A stretch of DNA of 11,982 bases from assembly GCA_028868335.1 (NCBI GenBank), contig JAGWUU010000068.1, positions 1-11,982 of the forward strand, written 5' to 3'. The notes beneath the pieces were generated by a model that saw nothing but the letters and a program-made list of their open reading frames with translations, was not told the origin of the DNA and searched no databases. This stretch comes from Sphingomonadales bacterium (GTDB lineage Bacteria; Pseudomonadota; Alphaproteobacteria; Sphingomonadales; Sphingomonadaceae). The position numbers and the translations under genes were made by a program. How positions within the stretch are numbered: the first letter of the stretch is position 1; every line of letters begins with the position of its first letter. Positions 1 to 6,131 of this stretch are shown one piece after another.

Positions 1-363
1 GGCGATGACCGGCGCCGCGCCGGTGCCGGTGCCGCCGCCCATGCCGGCGGCGATGAAGCACATGTGGACGCCATCAAGCGCGCGATCGATCTCGGCCAGC
101 GTCTCTTCCGCCGCGGCCCGCCCGACTTCCGGCCGCGAACCGGCGCCCAGGCCTTGCGTAATGTCCGGGCCAAGCTGGATGCGATGTTCCGCGACCGAGG
201 TGTTGAGCGCCTGGGCATCGGTGTTGGCGACGATGAAATCGACGCCTTCAATCCCCGCGCCGATCATGTTGGCGATCGCGTTGCCGCCCGCGCCGCCGAC
301 CCCGATCACGGTAATCCGGGGACGAAGCTCTTCCACAGCCGGCGGTCCGATATTGATGCTCAT
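1..363 (-). CDS. ftsZ: Cell division protein FtsZ, N-terminal 121 residues (truncated by window edge)
   Basis: FtsZ is the tubulin-like GTPase that polymerises into the cytoplasmic Z ring and recruits the divisome. The visible part begins MSINIGPPAVEELRPRITV. It shows the first nucleotide-binding loop GVGGAGGNAI (residues 21-30), the ANTDAQAL loop (46-53) and the tubulin signature GGGTGTG (109-115) that contacts the GTP phosphates. The frame runs off the window edge at base 1, so the rest of the GTPase domain, the T7 loop and the C-terminal FtsA-binding tail are not visible. The ATG at 363 is preceded by GGGAG six bases upstream, which supports this start. The gene follows ftsA in the same direction across a 123-base gap that looks regulatory. 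Nothing in the visible part is unusual. Identity is certain from the motifs and from its position after ftsA. Confidence 0.97.
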   Translation of the reverse strand, partial: MSINIGPPAVEELRPRITVIGVGGAGGNAIANMIGAGIEGVDFIVANTDAQALNTSVAEHRIQLGPDITQGLGAGSRPEVGRAAAEETLAEIDRALDGVHMCFIAAGMGGGTGTGAAPVIA

Positions 364-369
364 GGCGAA

Positions 370-374
370 CTCCC
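370..374 (-). promoter_or_regulatory. Ribosome binding site of ftsZ
   Basis: Minus-strand GGGAG sits six bases before the ftsZ ATG. It is a good match to the anti-Shine-Dalgarno and fixes the start. ftsZ therefore has its own initiation site and does not rely on coupling to ftsA. Confidence 0.8.
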
Positions 375-409
375 GTCAGGCACGCAAATGCACGAAATCC
401 AATTTCTTC

Positions 410-438
410 GACTCTTGCACCGTTCGAATCGGTGAATC
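410..438. promoter_or_regulatory. Cluster of three GANTC (CcrM-type methylation) sites
   Basis: On the plus strand, GACTC lies at 410-414, GAATC at 426-430 and GAATC at 434-438, the last two only three bases apart. GANTC is the target of the cell-cycle methyltransferase CcrM of Alphaproteobacteria, and methylated GANTC in promoters is read by the sigma70 cofactor GcrA. Reading by eye I find roughly one GANTC per kilobase elsewhere in the window, so three in 29 bases directly before ftsZ stands out. The sites are seen; their methylation and regulatory use are inferred. Confidence 0.6.
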
Positions 439-454
439 AAAGCCAAATTTACCC

Positions 455-463
455 TTGTCCACA
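455..463 (+). promoter_or_regulatory. DnaA-box-like 9-mer
   Basis: TTGTCCACA differs at one position from the strong DnaA box TTATCCACA. It lies upstream of the ftsZ start and of the GANTC cluster. DnaA is a known transcriptional activator of ftsZ in Caulobacter, which gives the match some weight, but a single one-mismatch 9-mer can arise by chance. Confidence 0.35.
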
Positions 464-486
464 GCCACCTTGGCGATTGCTCCGGG

Positions 487-1767
487 TCAGAAATACTCCT
501 TCACCGCGCGCACCACGCGATTGACCAGCCCTATCCCGCTGTAGCGGAACGTCTCCTGATGCCGCGGACCGAAAGCGCGGATGTCGATCGGATCGGCCGC
601 GGCGTAGAGCACCAGCCCGGCGAGCGTGGAAAACCCCGGCGTCGCATGGGCTTCGGCCAGACCCTTGATATGCAACGGCTTGCCGATCCGCACCGGCTTT
701 CCCAGTGCCTGCTGGGCATAGTCCGCCAGCCCCGCAAGCTCCGCGCCGCCGCCGGTGATCACCACCAGTTGGCCACGCTGGCCGGTGAAGCCCAGGCCCT
801 TCAGGGCCTTGTTGACCTCTTCCATCCACCGCCCGAGATGGCCGGTGATCACCGCAACCAGCTCGGCACGGGGCACGCGATTCTTGTCGTCGGCATGGCG
901 CGCGAGCGGGCCGCTGCCCTCCTCGCCCGGCGCGTTGACGGGGATCATCTCGCGGTGATCGGCCGGGCTGGCGATGGCCGAGCCGTGAACGCATTTGAGC
1001 CGCTCCGCCTGGAAGCGGCGGATACCAAAGGCGCTCGCCACGGCGTCGGTAATGTCGCCCGATCCCATCGGGATGGTGACGAGGCCAAGCAGCATCCCGC
1101 CGGCATAGACCGAAACATTGGTCACTTCCGCGCCGAATTCCACCAAGGCGACGCCAAGTTCGCGCTCCTCGCTGGTCAGGCACGCGTGGCCCGCCGCGAT
1201 CGGCGATCCGACCACCGCCTCGACATCGAGGTGGGCGTTCTGCACCGCCTCGGTGATATTCCTAACCGGCGCGCCATCGGCCAGCATGACGTGGATGTCG
1301 ACCCCCAGCCGCTCGGCATGGAGTCCCTTGGGATCAGCCACGCCGTCGGCCCCGTCGAGCGTGTAATGCGCAGGCTGGGCATGAAGCACCATGCGCCCGT
1401 CGGGCTGGATCACGTCGCGCGCGGAAACCAGCAGGTGCTCGATGTCCTCCTGCTCGATCCGGCGTCCGCCAATATCGACTTCCACCTGGGCGACCTGGCT
1501 GGCAAGCCCCGCGCCCGAAGCGCCGATCCACACGCTGGTGACGGCGGTGTTGGCAATCTTTTCCGCCCGCTCGACCGCATCGCGCACGGCATAGGTCGCG
1601 GCCTGCATGTCCGTGACATAACCCCGCTTGATCCCCTGCGCGGCGCGGTGAAACGAGCCGAGCACGACCATCTCGCCGGTTTCGCTGAGGCCCGCAACCA
1701 TCGCGGAAATGCGGAACGATCCGATGTTGACCGCGCCGAAAGCCTTGGCGATGCGGGGTTGGGCCAT
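487..1767 (-). CDS. ftsA: Cell division protein FtsA (actin-like Z-ring membrane tether)
   Basis: FtsA is an actin-fold protein that anchors FtsZ filaments to the inner membrane and recruits later divisome proteins. The product is 426 residues, a normal length. Visible parts are the phosphate-1 region around residues 11-20 (GAVNIGSFRI), the SHS2/1C subdomain at about 84-165, the phosphate-2 region at 208-224 (LVEFGAEVTNVSVYAGG), the adenosine motif VVITGGGAEL (335-344) and a C-terminal amphipathic membrane-binding helix, GIGLVNRVVRAVKEYF (411-426). The start shares one base with the ftsQ stop (TGATG), and AGGAG lies eight bases upstream, so longer in-frame extensions into ftsQ are not used. 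Odd: the usual phosphate-1 Asp is Asn14, and phosphate-2 departs strongly from DIGGGT (Glu210, GAE in place of GGG). The fold and tether are intact, but ATP binding may be altered. Confidence 0.96.
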   Translation of the reverse strand: MAQPRIAKAFGAVNIGSFRISAMVAGLSETGEMVVLGSFHRAAQGIKRGYVTDMQAATYAVRDAVERAEKIANTAVTSVWIGASGAGLASQVAQVEVDIGGRRIEQEDIEHLLVSARDVIQPDGRMVLHAQPAHYTLDGADGVADPKGLHAERLGVDIHVMLADGAPVRNITEAVQNAHLDVEAVVGSPIAAGHACLTSEERELGVALVEFGAEVTNVSVYAGGMLLGLVTIPMGSGDITDAVASAFGIRRFQAERLKCVHGSAIASPADHREMIPVNAPGEEGSGPLARHADDKNRVPRAELVAVITGHLGRWMEEVNKALKGLGFTGQRGQLVVITGGGAELAGLADYAQQALGKPVRIGKPLHIKGLAEAHATPGFSTLAGLVLYAAADPIDIRAFGPRHQETFRYSGIGLVNRVVRAVKEYF

Positions 1768-2744
1768 CAGTTCTGCTCCTGCTTGGCTGCCGGTTTGTCG
1801 GCAGTTTCGGCCTTGGTATCGGCGGCGCTTGCCGTGGTGTTCGCCGGGATCGGATGCTCGATCGGATCGGTCCGCCCCGGCACGCGCAGGTAGATACGGT
1901 CCGGCGCGCGCATGTCGAACGCGGCAACCTTGCCGCCCAGCAAACGGTTGACCCCATCGAGCCGCGCGAAGGTCATCAACGCCTTGGCCGATGGCGGTCC
2001 GCCTTCGGGCAGGGCCAGCACCTGGTCGGTCTTGAAGGTCAGGTTCCAGCGGCGGTTGCCGACCCATTCGGCCTCCGCCACCTGCGGCTTGAGCGCTGGC
2101 GCCGCACCAAGCAGCGCGGCCAGTGCCTCGACCTGCTGGCCCGCGCCGGGCCCGGCAATCACCAGCTTGCCCTTGGCCCGCTCGGGCGAAACGACCTGCA
2201 ATTCATGCCCCGTCGCATCGATCAGCACCAGCCGGTCGGCCTTGCGCAACACTGCGACGGGCTTGCGTTCAACAATGTCGATCGCCAGCGTATCGGGTAA
2301 TTGGCGCGAAACGCGGGCGTCCTGAACCCATGACAGTTCCATCAGCCGTTCGCGCAGCGCGCCGATGTCGACCATCGGCATGGCGCGGCGGTTGTCGGCA
2401 AGCGCGAGTTGATAGACCTTCAGTTCGTTGAGGTTTTTCGTTCCGGTGACGTTGACCCGCTTGACCTCGAACCCGGCATCGTGGGCGATCGCGGCAAGCT
2501 GTTGCTCTGCCATGGCTGGCACCCCGGCAAAACTCGCCACCATCCACGCGAGGATCACCGCCCCGCCAAGGATCATGGCAAGAAAGATGCGGTGCCACTG
2601 CGCCTCGCTGAACGGCAACCAGCTTAGCGTGGCGTCGAGCGCCGAACCGGTGCGCGCCCTGGCCGCGCGGACCTGCCGCGCCTTGCCTTGCGCCGCGGCG
2701 GCCTTGCGGACCGAAGTACCCTGACGGCGGATCTTCTGGCTCAT
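1767..2744 (-). CDS. ftsQ: Cell division protein FtsQ
   Basis: FtsQ is a bitopic inner-membrane protein that links the early cytoplasmic divisome to the periplasmic FtsB/FtsL and FtsW/FtsI complexes. The product is 325 residues. It has a basic, Ala/Lys/Arg-rich cytoplasmic tail (about 1-35), one membrane segment (about 53-74, FLAMILGGAVILAWMVASFA), a POTRA domain (about 91-160, starting GFEVKRVNVTGTKNL and ending DTLAIDIVERKP) and a beta-rich FtsQ domain (about 163-290). A charged, probably disordered Ala/Lys/Asp tail follows (293-325). The ATG forms an ATGA overlap with the ddl stop, and AGGGGA lies close upstream. Much longer in-frame extension into ddl is possible on paper but would replace the normal FtsQ N-terminus. 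Primary sequence is weakly conserved in this family; topology, POTRA pattern and position between ddl and ftsA make the call firm. Confidence 0.94.
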   Translation of the reverse strand: MSQKIRRQGTSVRKAAAAQGKARQVRAARARTGSALDATLSWLPFSEAQWHRIFLAMILGGAVILAWMVASFAGVPAMAEQQLAAIAHDAGFEVKRVNVTGTKNLNELKVYQLALADNRRAMPMVDIGALRERLMELSWVQDARVSRQLPDTLAIDIVERKPVAVLRKADRLVLIDATGHELQVVSPERAKGKLVIAGPGAGQQVEALAALLGAAPALKPQVAEAEWVGNRRWNLTFKTDQVLALPEGGPPSAKALMTFARLDGVNRLLGGKVAAFDMRAPDRIYLRVPGRTDPIEHPIPANTTASAADTKAETADKPAAKQEQN

Positions 2745-3685
2745 TTCGTCCCCTGCTTGCTCGCCAGCGCGTCCGCGATGATGATCTCGACCAATTCGCC
2801 GTATTCGATGCCAAGGTGCCGCGCCTGCTCGGGCACCAGGCTGAGCGGAGTCATGCCCGGCTGGGTGTTGGTTTCCAGCACGAACAGTCCTTCCACCCCG
2901 CGCTCGTCGTCCCAGCGGAAATCGGTGCGGCTGCACCCCTTGCAGCCGAGCAGGCGGTGCGCGCGCAGGGCTAGGTCGAGGCAGGCCTGGGTGATCTCGT
3001 CGGGGATCTGCGCCGGGCAGACATGCTCGGTCATCCCGTCGGTATATTTGGCGTCGAAATCGTAGAAGCCGCTCTTGGGCTTCAGTTCGGTCACCAGCAG
3101 CGCCCGGTCGCCCAGCACGGCGGTCGTCAGTTCGCGGCCACGAATGAAGGGTTCGGCCAGCAGCCGGTCGAATTCCTGCCACGGCCCCTTGGCTTCGCGG
3201 CTGATCGGGTTGCCATAGTTGCCGTCCGAAGTGACGATCGCCACACCCACCGAGGAACCTTCGTTGACCGGCTTCAACACATAGGGCCGCTCCAGCGGAT
3301 CACGCTCGTATATCTCCGCCGTTTCGACGATCCGCCCGCCGGGCATCGGAATGCCGTGCGGCACCAGCGCCTGCTTGGTCAGTTCCTTGTCGATCGCGAT
3401 GACCGATGTGGCCAGGCCCGAATGGGTATAGGTCAGCCCCATAAGGTCCATCATGCCCTGCACCGTCCCGTCCTCTCCGGGCGAACCGTGGAGCGCGTTG
3501 AACACCACGTCCGGCGCGGTTTCGGCAAGGCGTTGCGCCACGTCGCGGCCCATGTCGATCCGCGTGACCTTGTGCCCGCGCTCCTCCAGCGCCTTGGCGA
3601 CGCCCTCACCGCTCATCAGGCTGACCGGCCGTTCGTTCGACCATCCGCCCATCAGGACCGCGACATGGAGTTTGGGCAAGGACAC
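2741..3685 (-). CDS. ddl: D-alanine--D-alanine ligase
   Basis: Ddl is the cytoplasmic ATP-grasp ligase that joins two D-Ala molecules; MurF then adds the dipeptide to the muramyl tripeptide. The product is 314 residues, typical of DdlB-type enzymes. Motifs in order: GGWSNERPVSLMSG (13-26, with the substrate-binding Glu18), LHGSPGEDGTVQGM (65-78), PYVLKPVNEGSSVGV (134-148, ATP-binding Lys138), GFYDFDAKY (206-214), and TDF with ETNTQPGMTPLSL (254-256 and 271-283). In the last, Asp255, Glu271 and Asn273 match the metal ligands. All key residues are present. The start is GTG, the only non-ATG start I assign among the full-length genes here; minus-strand GGAG (3698-3695) lies nine bases before it. 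The stop overlaps the ftsQ start (ATGA). A 45-base gap to murB is filled by a 15-codon ORF that ends one base before this GTG. Confidence 0.96.
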   Translation of the reverse strand: MSLPKLHVAVLMGGWSNERPVSLMSGEGVAKALEERGHKVTRIDMGRDVAQRLAETAPDVVFNALHGSPGEDGTVQGMMDLMGLTYTHSGLATSVIAIDKELTKQALVPHGIPMPGGRIVETAEIYERDPLERPYVLKPVNEGSSVGVAIVTSDGNYGNPISREAKGPWQEFDRLLAEPFIRGRELTTAVLGDRALLVTELKPKSGFYDFDAKYTDGMTEHVCPAQIPDEITQACLDLALRAHRLLGCKGCSRTDFRWDDERGVEGLFVLETNTQPGMTPLSLVPEQARHLGIEYGELVEIIIADALASKQGTK

Positions 3686-3686
3686 T

Positions 3687-3734
3687 TCAAATATCTCCGT
3701 TGGTGTCGAGCGGGGCAGGGAATTTGCCGGTCAT
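3687..3734 (-). CDS. Putative 15-codon mini-ORF bridging murB and ddl
   Basis: An ATG at 3734 overlaps the murB stop as ATGA. It opens a short frame encoding MTGKFPAPLDTNGDI, which stops with TGA at 3689-3687, one base before the ddl GTG. It is out of frame with ddl, and its last codons contain the ddl ribosome binding site (GGAG at 3698-3695). The product resembles nothing I know. A plausible role is translational coupling: ribosomes ending murB would restart here and terminate on top of the ddl start. Only a weak purine run (GGGTGGG) precedes the ATG. It may equally be a chance reading frame. Confidence 0.3.
   Translation of the reverse strand: MTGKFPAPLDTNGDI
3695..3698 (-). promoter_or_regulatory. 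Ribosome binding site of ddl
   Basis: Minus-strand GGAG is nine bases before the ddl GTG. It supports GTG as the start, because no ATG in the ddl frame lies before the conserved GGWSNER motif with a comparable site. Confidence 0.65.
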
Positions 3735-4624
3735 GGCTTGCCCACCCTTTGGATTTCCCATTCGAGCGTAACGCCCGACTTCTCTTTGACCCGCCGCCGC
3801 ACTTCCTCGCCCAGCGCCTCGATGTCGGCGCTGGTCGCTTCACCAAGGTTGAGGAGGAAATTGCAGTGCTTTTCGCTGACCTGCGCCCCGCCGACCGTCA
3901 GCCCCCGGCACCCCGCCTGATCCACCAGCTGCCACGCCTTGTGGCCTTGGGGGTTCTTGAAGGTGCTGCCGCCGGTCTTGCTGCGCAGCGGCTGGCTCGC
4001 CTCGCGGCTGGCGGAGATGCGGTCCATTTCGGCCTGGATCGCGGCGGGATCGCCCGCGCGGCCCTTGAACCGTGCGGCGACAACGATTGCGCCATCGGGT
4101 AGTTCGGAGTGGCGGTAAGTATAGTGCAGGTCCGCGACCGGCAGGGTGCGCAGCGATCCATCGCGCAGCACCACGTCGCAATCGACGAGAATGTCCTTGA
4201 CCTCGCCGCCATAGGCGCCGCCGTTCATCCGCACGAAACCGCCGACCGTGCCGGGGATGGAGCGGAGGAATTCGAGGCCCGCGATACCATTGTCACGCGC
4301 GGTCGACGAAACGAGGATGCCCGATGCCCCTGCCCCGCAATCGAGCGTGAGGTCGGCGTGCCTGCTGACCTTGGCGAAGGCCTTGCCCAGCCGCACCACC
4401 ACACCCGGCACTCCGCCATCGCGGACGATCATGTTGCTGCCAAGGCCAAGCGCCATCACCGGAACGGCGGGATCGAGATCGCGCAGAAACTCTTGCAGGT
4501 CGGCAAGGTCCTTGGGCTCGAACAACCATTGCGCGGCTCCACCAGACTTGAACCACACCAGCGGGGCGAGCGGGGCGTCGGGGGTGAGCTTACCGGCGAC
4601 CATGGGCATGACATCTGACATCAT
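3731..4624 (-). CDS. murB: UDP-N-acetylenolpyruvoylglucosamine reductase
   Basis: MurB is the cytoplasmic FAD- and NADPH-dependent enzyme that reduces UDP-GlcNAc-enolpyruvate to UDP-MurNAc. The product is 297 residues, the shorter type II form usual in this group. The FAD-binding loops are ALGLGSNMIVRDGG (58-71) and IPGTVGGFVRMNGGAYGGE (123-141). The catalytic residues match Arg171 in YTYRHSE, Ser220 in GGSTFKNP (the proton donor) and Glu290 in LEWEIQRVG. The start shares one base with the murC stop (TGATG) and is followed at once by a second ATG at 4621. A strong AGGAGG is five bases before the first ATG and eight before the second, so either may be used. The stop overlaps the start of the mini-ORF leading into ddl. 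Confidence 0.96.
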   Translation of the reverse strand: MMSDVMPMVAGKLTPDAPLAPLVWFKSGGAAQWLFEPKDLADLQEFLRDLDPAVPVMALGLGSNMIVRDGGVPGVVVRLGKAFAKVSRHADLTLDCGAGASGILVSSTARDNGIAGLEFLRSIPGTVGGFVRMNGGAYGGEVKDILVDCDVVLRDGSLRTLPVADLHYTYRHSELPDGAIVVAARFKGRAGDPAAIQAEMDRISASREASQPLRSKTGGSTFKNPQGHKAWQLVDQAGCRGLTVGGAQVSEKHCNFLLNLGEATSADIEALGEEVRRRVKEKSGVTLEWEIQRVGKP

Positions 4625-6060
4625 CAGCCCCTCCTGACCCGGATCGCATCGGCCAGCCCCGCCGCCCACTTGGTGATGTCGCCGGCGCCGAGGCAGACCA
4701 CCATGTCGCCTGGCTGCGCAGTTTCTGCCAGGGCATCGGCCAAGGCCTCGGCTCCGCCGATCACCTGCGCCGAGCGGTGCCCGCGCGCCTTCATGCCCTT
4801 GACCATCGCCTCGCTGTCGACGCCCTCTATCGGCGCCTCGCCCGCAGGATAGACCGGGGCGGCATAGACCAGATCGGCATCGTTGAAGGCGGCGGAAAAG
4901 TCATCCATGTGATCGCGCAGGCGGGTGAAGCGGTGCGGCTGGACCACGGCGATCACCCGGCCCGTTCCCACCCCTTCGCGCGCGGCGGCCAGCACGGCGC
5001 GGATTTCGACCGGGTGATGGCCATAGTCGTCGATCACCGTGATGCCGTCCACTTCGCCGACCTTGGTGAAGCGGCGCTTGACCCCGGTGAACTTTGCGAA
5101 GCCAGTGCGAATGAGATCGTCCGACACACCCATTTCCACCGCCACCGCCACGGCGGCGAGCGCATTCTGGACATTGTGCCGCCCCGGCATCGGCAGGTCG
5201 ATCCCCTCGATCCGGCGGAAGGAGCCATCGCGCTCACGGATCGCGACGTCGAAGCGGTTGCCGCCGGGATAGGGCGTGACGTTCTCTCCGCGCACGTCGG
5301 CCTGGGCAGAAAAGCCATAGGTGACTACCCGGCGGTCGCGGATCTTGGGGATGATCGCCTGCACTTCGGCATGGTCAATGCACAGCACCGCGCAGCCATA
5401 GAACGGCACGTTCTCGATGAACTCGACGAAGGCGTCCTTGATCGCATCGAAGGTGCCGTAATGCTCGAGGTGTTCGGGATCGATGTTGGTGACGATCGCG
5501 ATCGTGCCGTCGAGCCGCAGGAACGAGCCATCGCTCTCATCCGCCTCGACCACCATCCACTCGCTTTCGCCAAGCCGGGCGTTTGAGCCGTAGGAGTTGA
5601 TGATCCCGCCGTTGATCACGGTCGGATCGACCCCGCCCGCATCGAGCAGCGCGGCGACAAGGCTGGTCGTGGTGGTCTTGCCGTGGGTTCCCGCAACCGC
5701 CACTGTGCGCTTCAGGCGCATCAGTTCGGCCAGCATTTCGGCGCGGCGGACCACGGGAATGCGGTGTTCAAGCGCGGCGGCGACTTCGGGATTGTTGCGC
5801 TTCACCGCGGTCGAGGTGACGACCACCGCCGCATCGCCGAGGTTTCCCGCAGCGTGGCCGATCGATACCTTGATCCCGCGCTTGCGCAGCCCCTCGACGA
5901 CGTAGCCCTCGGCAATGTCGGACCCCTGCACGGTGTAACCCAGGTTGTTCATCACCTCGGCAATGCCGGACATGCCGATCCCGCCGATCCCGACGAAGTG
6001 GATCGTGCCGATGTCGGTGGGCATCCGCCCGCCGCCGCTCTGGCGCAGGGCCTGCTTCAT
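4624..6060 (-). CDS. murC: UDP-N-acetylmuramate--L-alanine ligase
   Basis: MurC is the first Mur ligase; it uses ATP in the cytoplasm to add L-Ala to UDP-MurNAc. The product is 478 residues from the chosen start. Domain 1 has the UDP-binding HFVGIGGIGMSGIAE (21-35). The central ATPase domain has the P-loop GTHGKTTTT (124-132), EADESDGS (172-179), NIDPEHLEHYG (192-202) and GRHNVQNALAA (293-303). The C-terminal domain has DDYGHHP (344-350), QPHRFTR (374-380) and a terminal GAGDI (458-462). All expected catalytic motifs are intact. The start is uncertain: ATG 6060 has a G-rich run just upstream and forms an ATGA with the preceding mini-ORF. ATG 6024 (MPTDIGTIHF) would also leave a complete domain 1, and GTG 6078 is less likely. 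Its stop shares one base with the murB start. Confidence 0.96.
   Translation of the reverse strand: MKQALRQSGGGRMPTDIGTIHFVGIGGIGMSGIAEVMNNLGYTVQGSDIAEGYVVEGLRKRGIKVSIGHAAGNLGDAAVVVTSTAVKRNNPEVAAALEHRIPVVRRAEMLAELMRLKRTVAVAGTHGKTTTTSLVAALLDAGGVDPTVINGGIINSYGSNARLGESEWMVVEADESDGSFLRLDGTIAIVTNIDPEHLEHYGTFDAIKDAFVEFIENVPFYGCAVLCIDHAEVQAIIPKIRDRRVVTYGFSAQADVRGENVTPYPGGNRFDVAIRERDGSFRRIEGIDLPMPGRHNVQNALAAVAVAVEMGVSDDLIRTGFAKFTGVKRRFTKVGEVDGITVIDDYGHHPVEIRAVLAAAREGVGTGRVIAVVQPHRFTRLRDHMDDFSAAFNDADLVYAAPVYPAGEAPIEGVDSEAMVKGMKARGHRSAQVIGGAEALADALAETAQPGDMVVCLGAGDITKWAAGLADAIRVRRG
4630..4635 (-). promoter_or_regulatory. Ribosome binding site of murB
   Basis: Minus-strand AGGAGG, the strongest Shine-Dalgarno match I found at any junction here, lies inside the end of murC. 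It rules out the longer in-frame start at 4669. It favours the ATG pair at 4624/4621, with the second ATG at the more typical eight-base spacing. Confidence 0.75.
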
Positions 6061-6131
6061 TGCCGCCCCCCGTTGCACGTGCGCTTCGACAGGATCATTC
6101 CCCGGACCGGTTCAGCCTGAGCCTGTGCCAT
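6057..6131 (-). CDS. Putative 24-codon mini-ORF bridging murG and murC
   Basis: An ATG at 6131-6129 shares one base with the murG stop (TGATG). It opens a frame of 24 codons beginning MAQAQAEPVRGM, and its TGA (6059-6057) overlaps the murC ATG as ATGA. The ORF therefore tiles the whole 70-base gap with the same junction types used between the real genes. AGGAG at 6147-6143 lies 11 bases before the ATG, with AGGCGG nearer. The peptide has no recognisable domain, signal or membrane segment, and its Gln-Ala repeat reflects a repeat-like DNA tract. A coupling relay for ribosomes is possible. So is a by-product of an inserted repeat that separated once-overlapping murG and murC. Confidence 0.35.
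   Translation of the reverse strand: MAQAQAEPVRGMILSKRTCNGGRQ
6085..6127. repeat. Possible degenerate interspersed palindromic repeat in the murG-murC gap
   Basis: The plus strand reads TTCGACAGG (6085-6093) and then, after a CCCCGGACCGG tract, TTCAGCCTGAGCCTGTG (6111-6127). The outer ACAGG and CCTGT are inverted, so a stem with a loop of about 28 bases is possible. From memory, TTCGACAGGCTCAGG-like palindromic units are common between genes in sphingomonads, and both arms resemble pieces of such a unit. This is resemblance only; the copy is broken and I see no second intergenic copy in this window. Confidence 0.3.

Larger units (their letters stand above)
364..486 (-). promoter_or_regulatory. 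ftsA-ftsZ intergenic region, probable ftsZ control region
   Basis: This 123-base gap is the longest non-coding stretch in the window. It is about 53% GC by my count, and only about 43% in 381-450, so visibly AT-richer than the genes around it. It contains three GANTC sites (410-414, 426-430, 434-438) and a DnaA-box-like 9-mer (455-463). I could not find a convincing -35/-10 pair at normal spacing; the best partial matches are a TTGATT at 440-435 and a TAAATT at 451-446, neither with a good partner. No hairpin terminator is evident after ftsA, so readthrough from the upstream operon is likely as well. In Caulobacter, ftsZ has its own cell-cycle-regulated promoter just upstream. The assignment here is by analogy of position and sites. 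Confidence 0.6.

Noticed and set aside
364..486. CtrA box (TTAA-N7-TTAA) or clear sigma70 -35/-10 promoter before ftsZ
   Set aside because: No half-site pair at the right spacing, and no -35/-10 pair with acceptable matches at 16-18 base spacing. Only the GANTC and DnaA-like sites are supportable.
559..1893. 444-codon plus-strand ORF antisense to ftsA and ftsQ
   Set aside because: Low-complexity His/Arg/Asp-rich translation with no motifs, and it opposes well-supported genes. It is a codon-bias shadow.
487..2067. Longer FtsA start at 2067 giving 526 residues
   Set aside because: The extra 100 residues are an out-of-frame reading of ftsQ with no homology. The ATG at 1767 has a good ribosome site, overlaps the ftsQ stop and gives the normal FtsA length.
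3023..4102. 359-codon plus-strand ORF antisense to ddl and murB
   Set aside because: No family resemblance, and it spans the ddl-murB junction on the wrong strand. It is a shadow frame.
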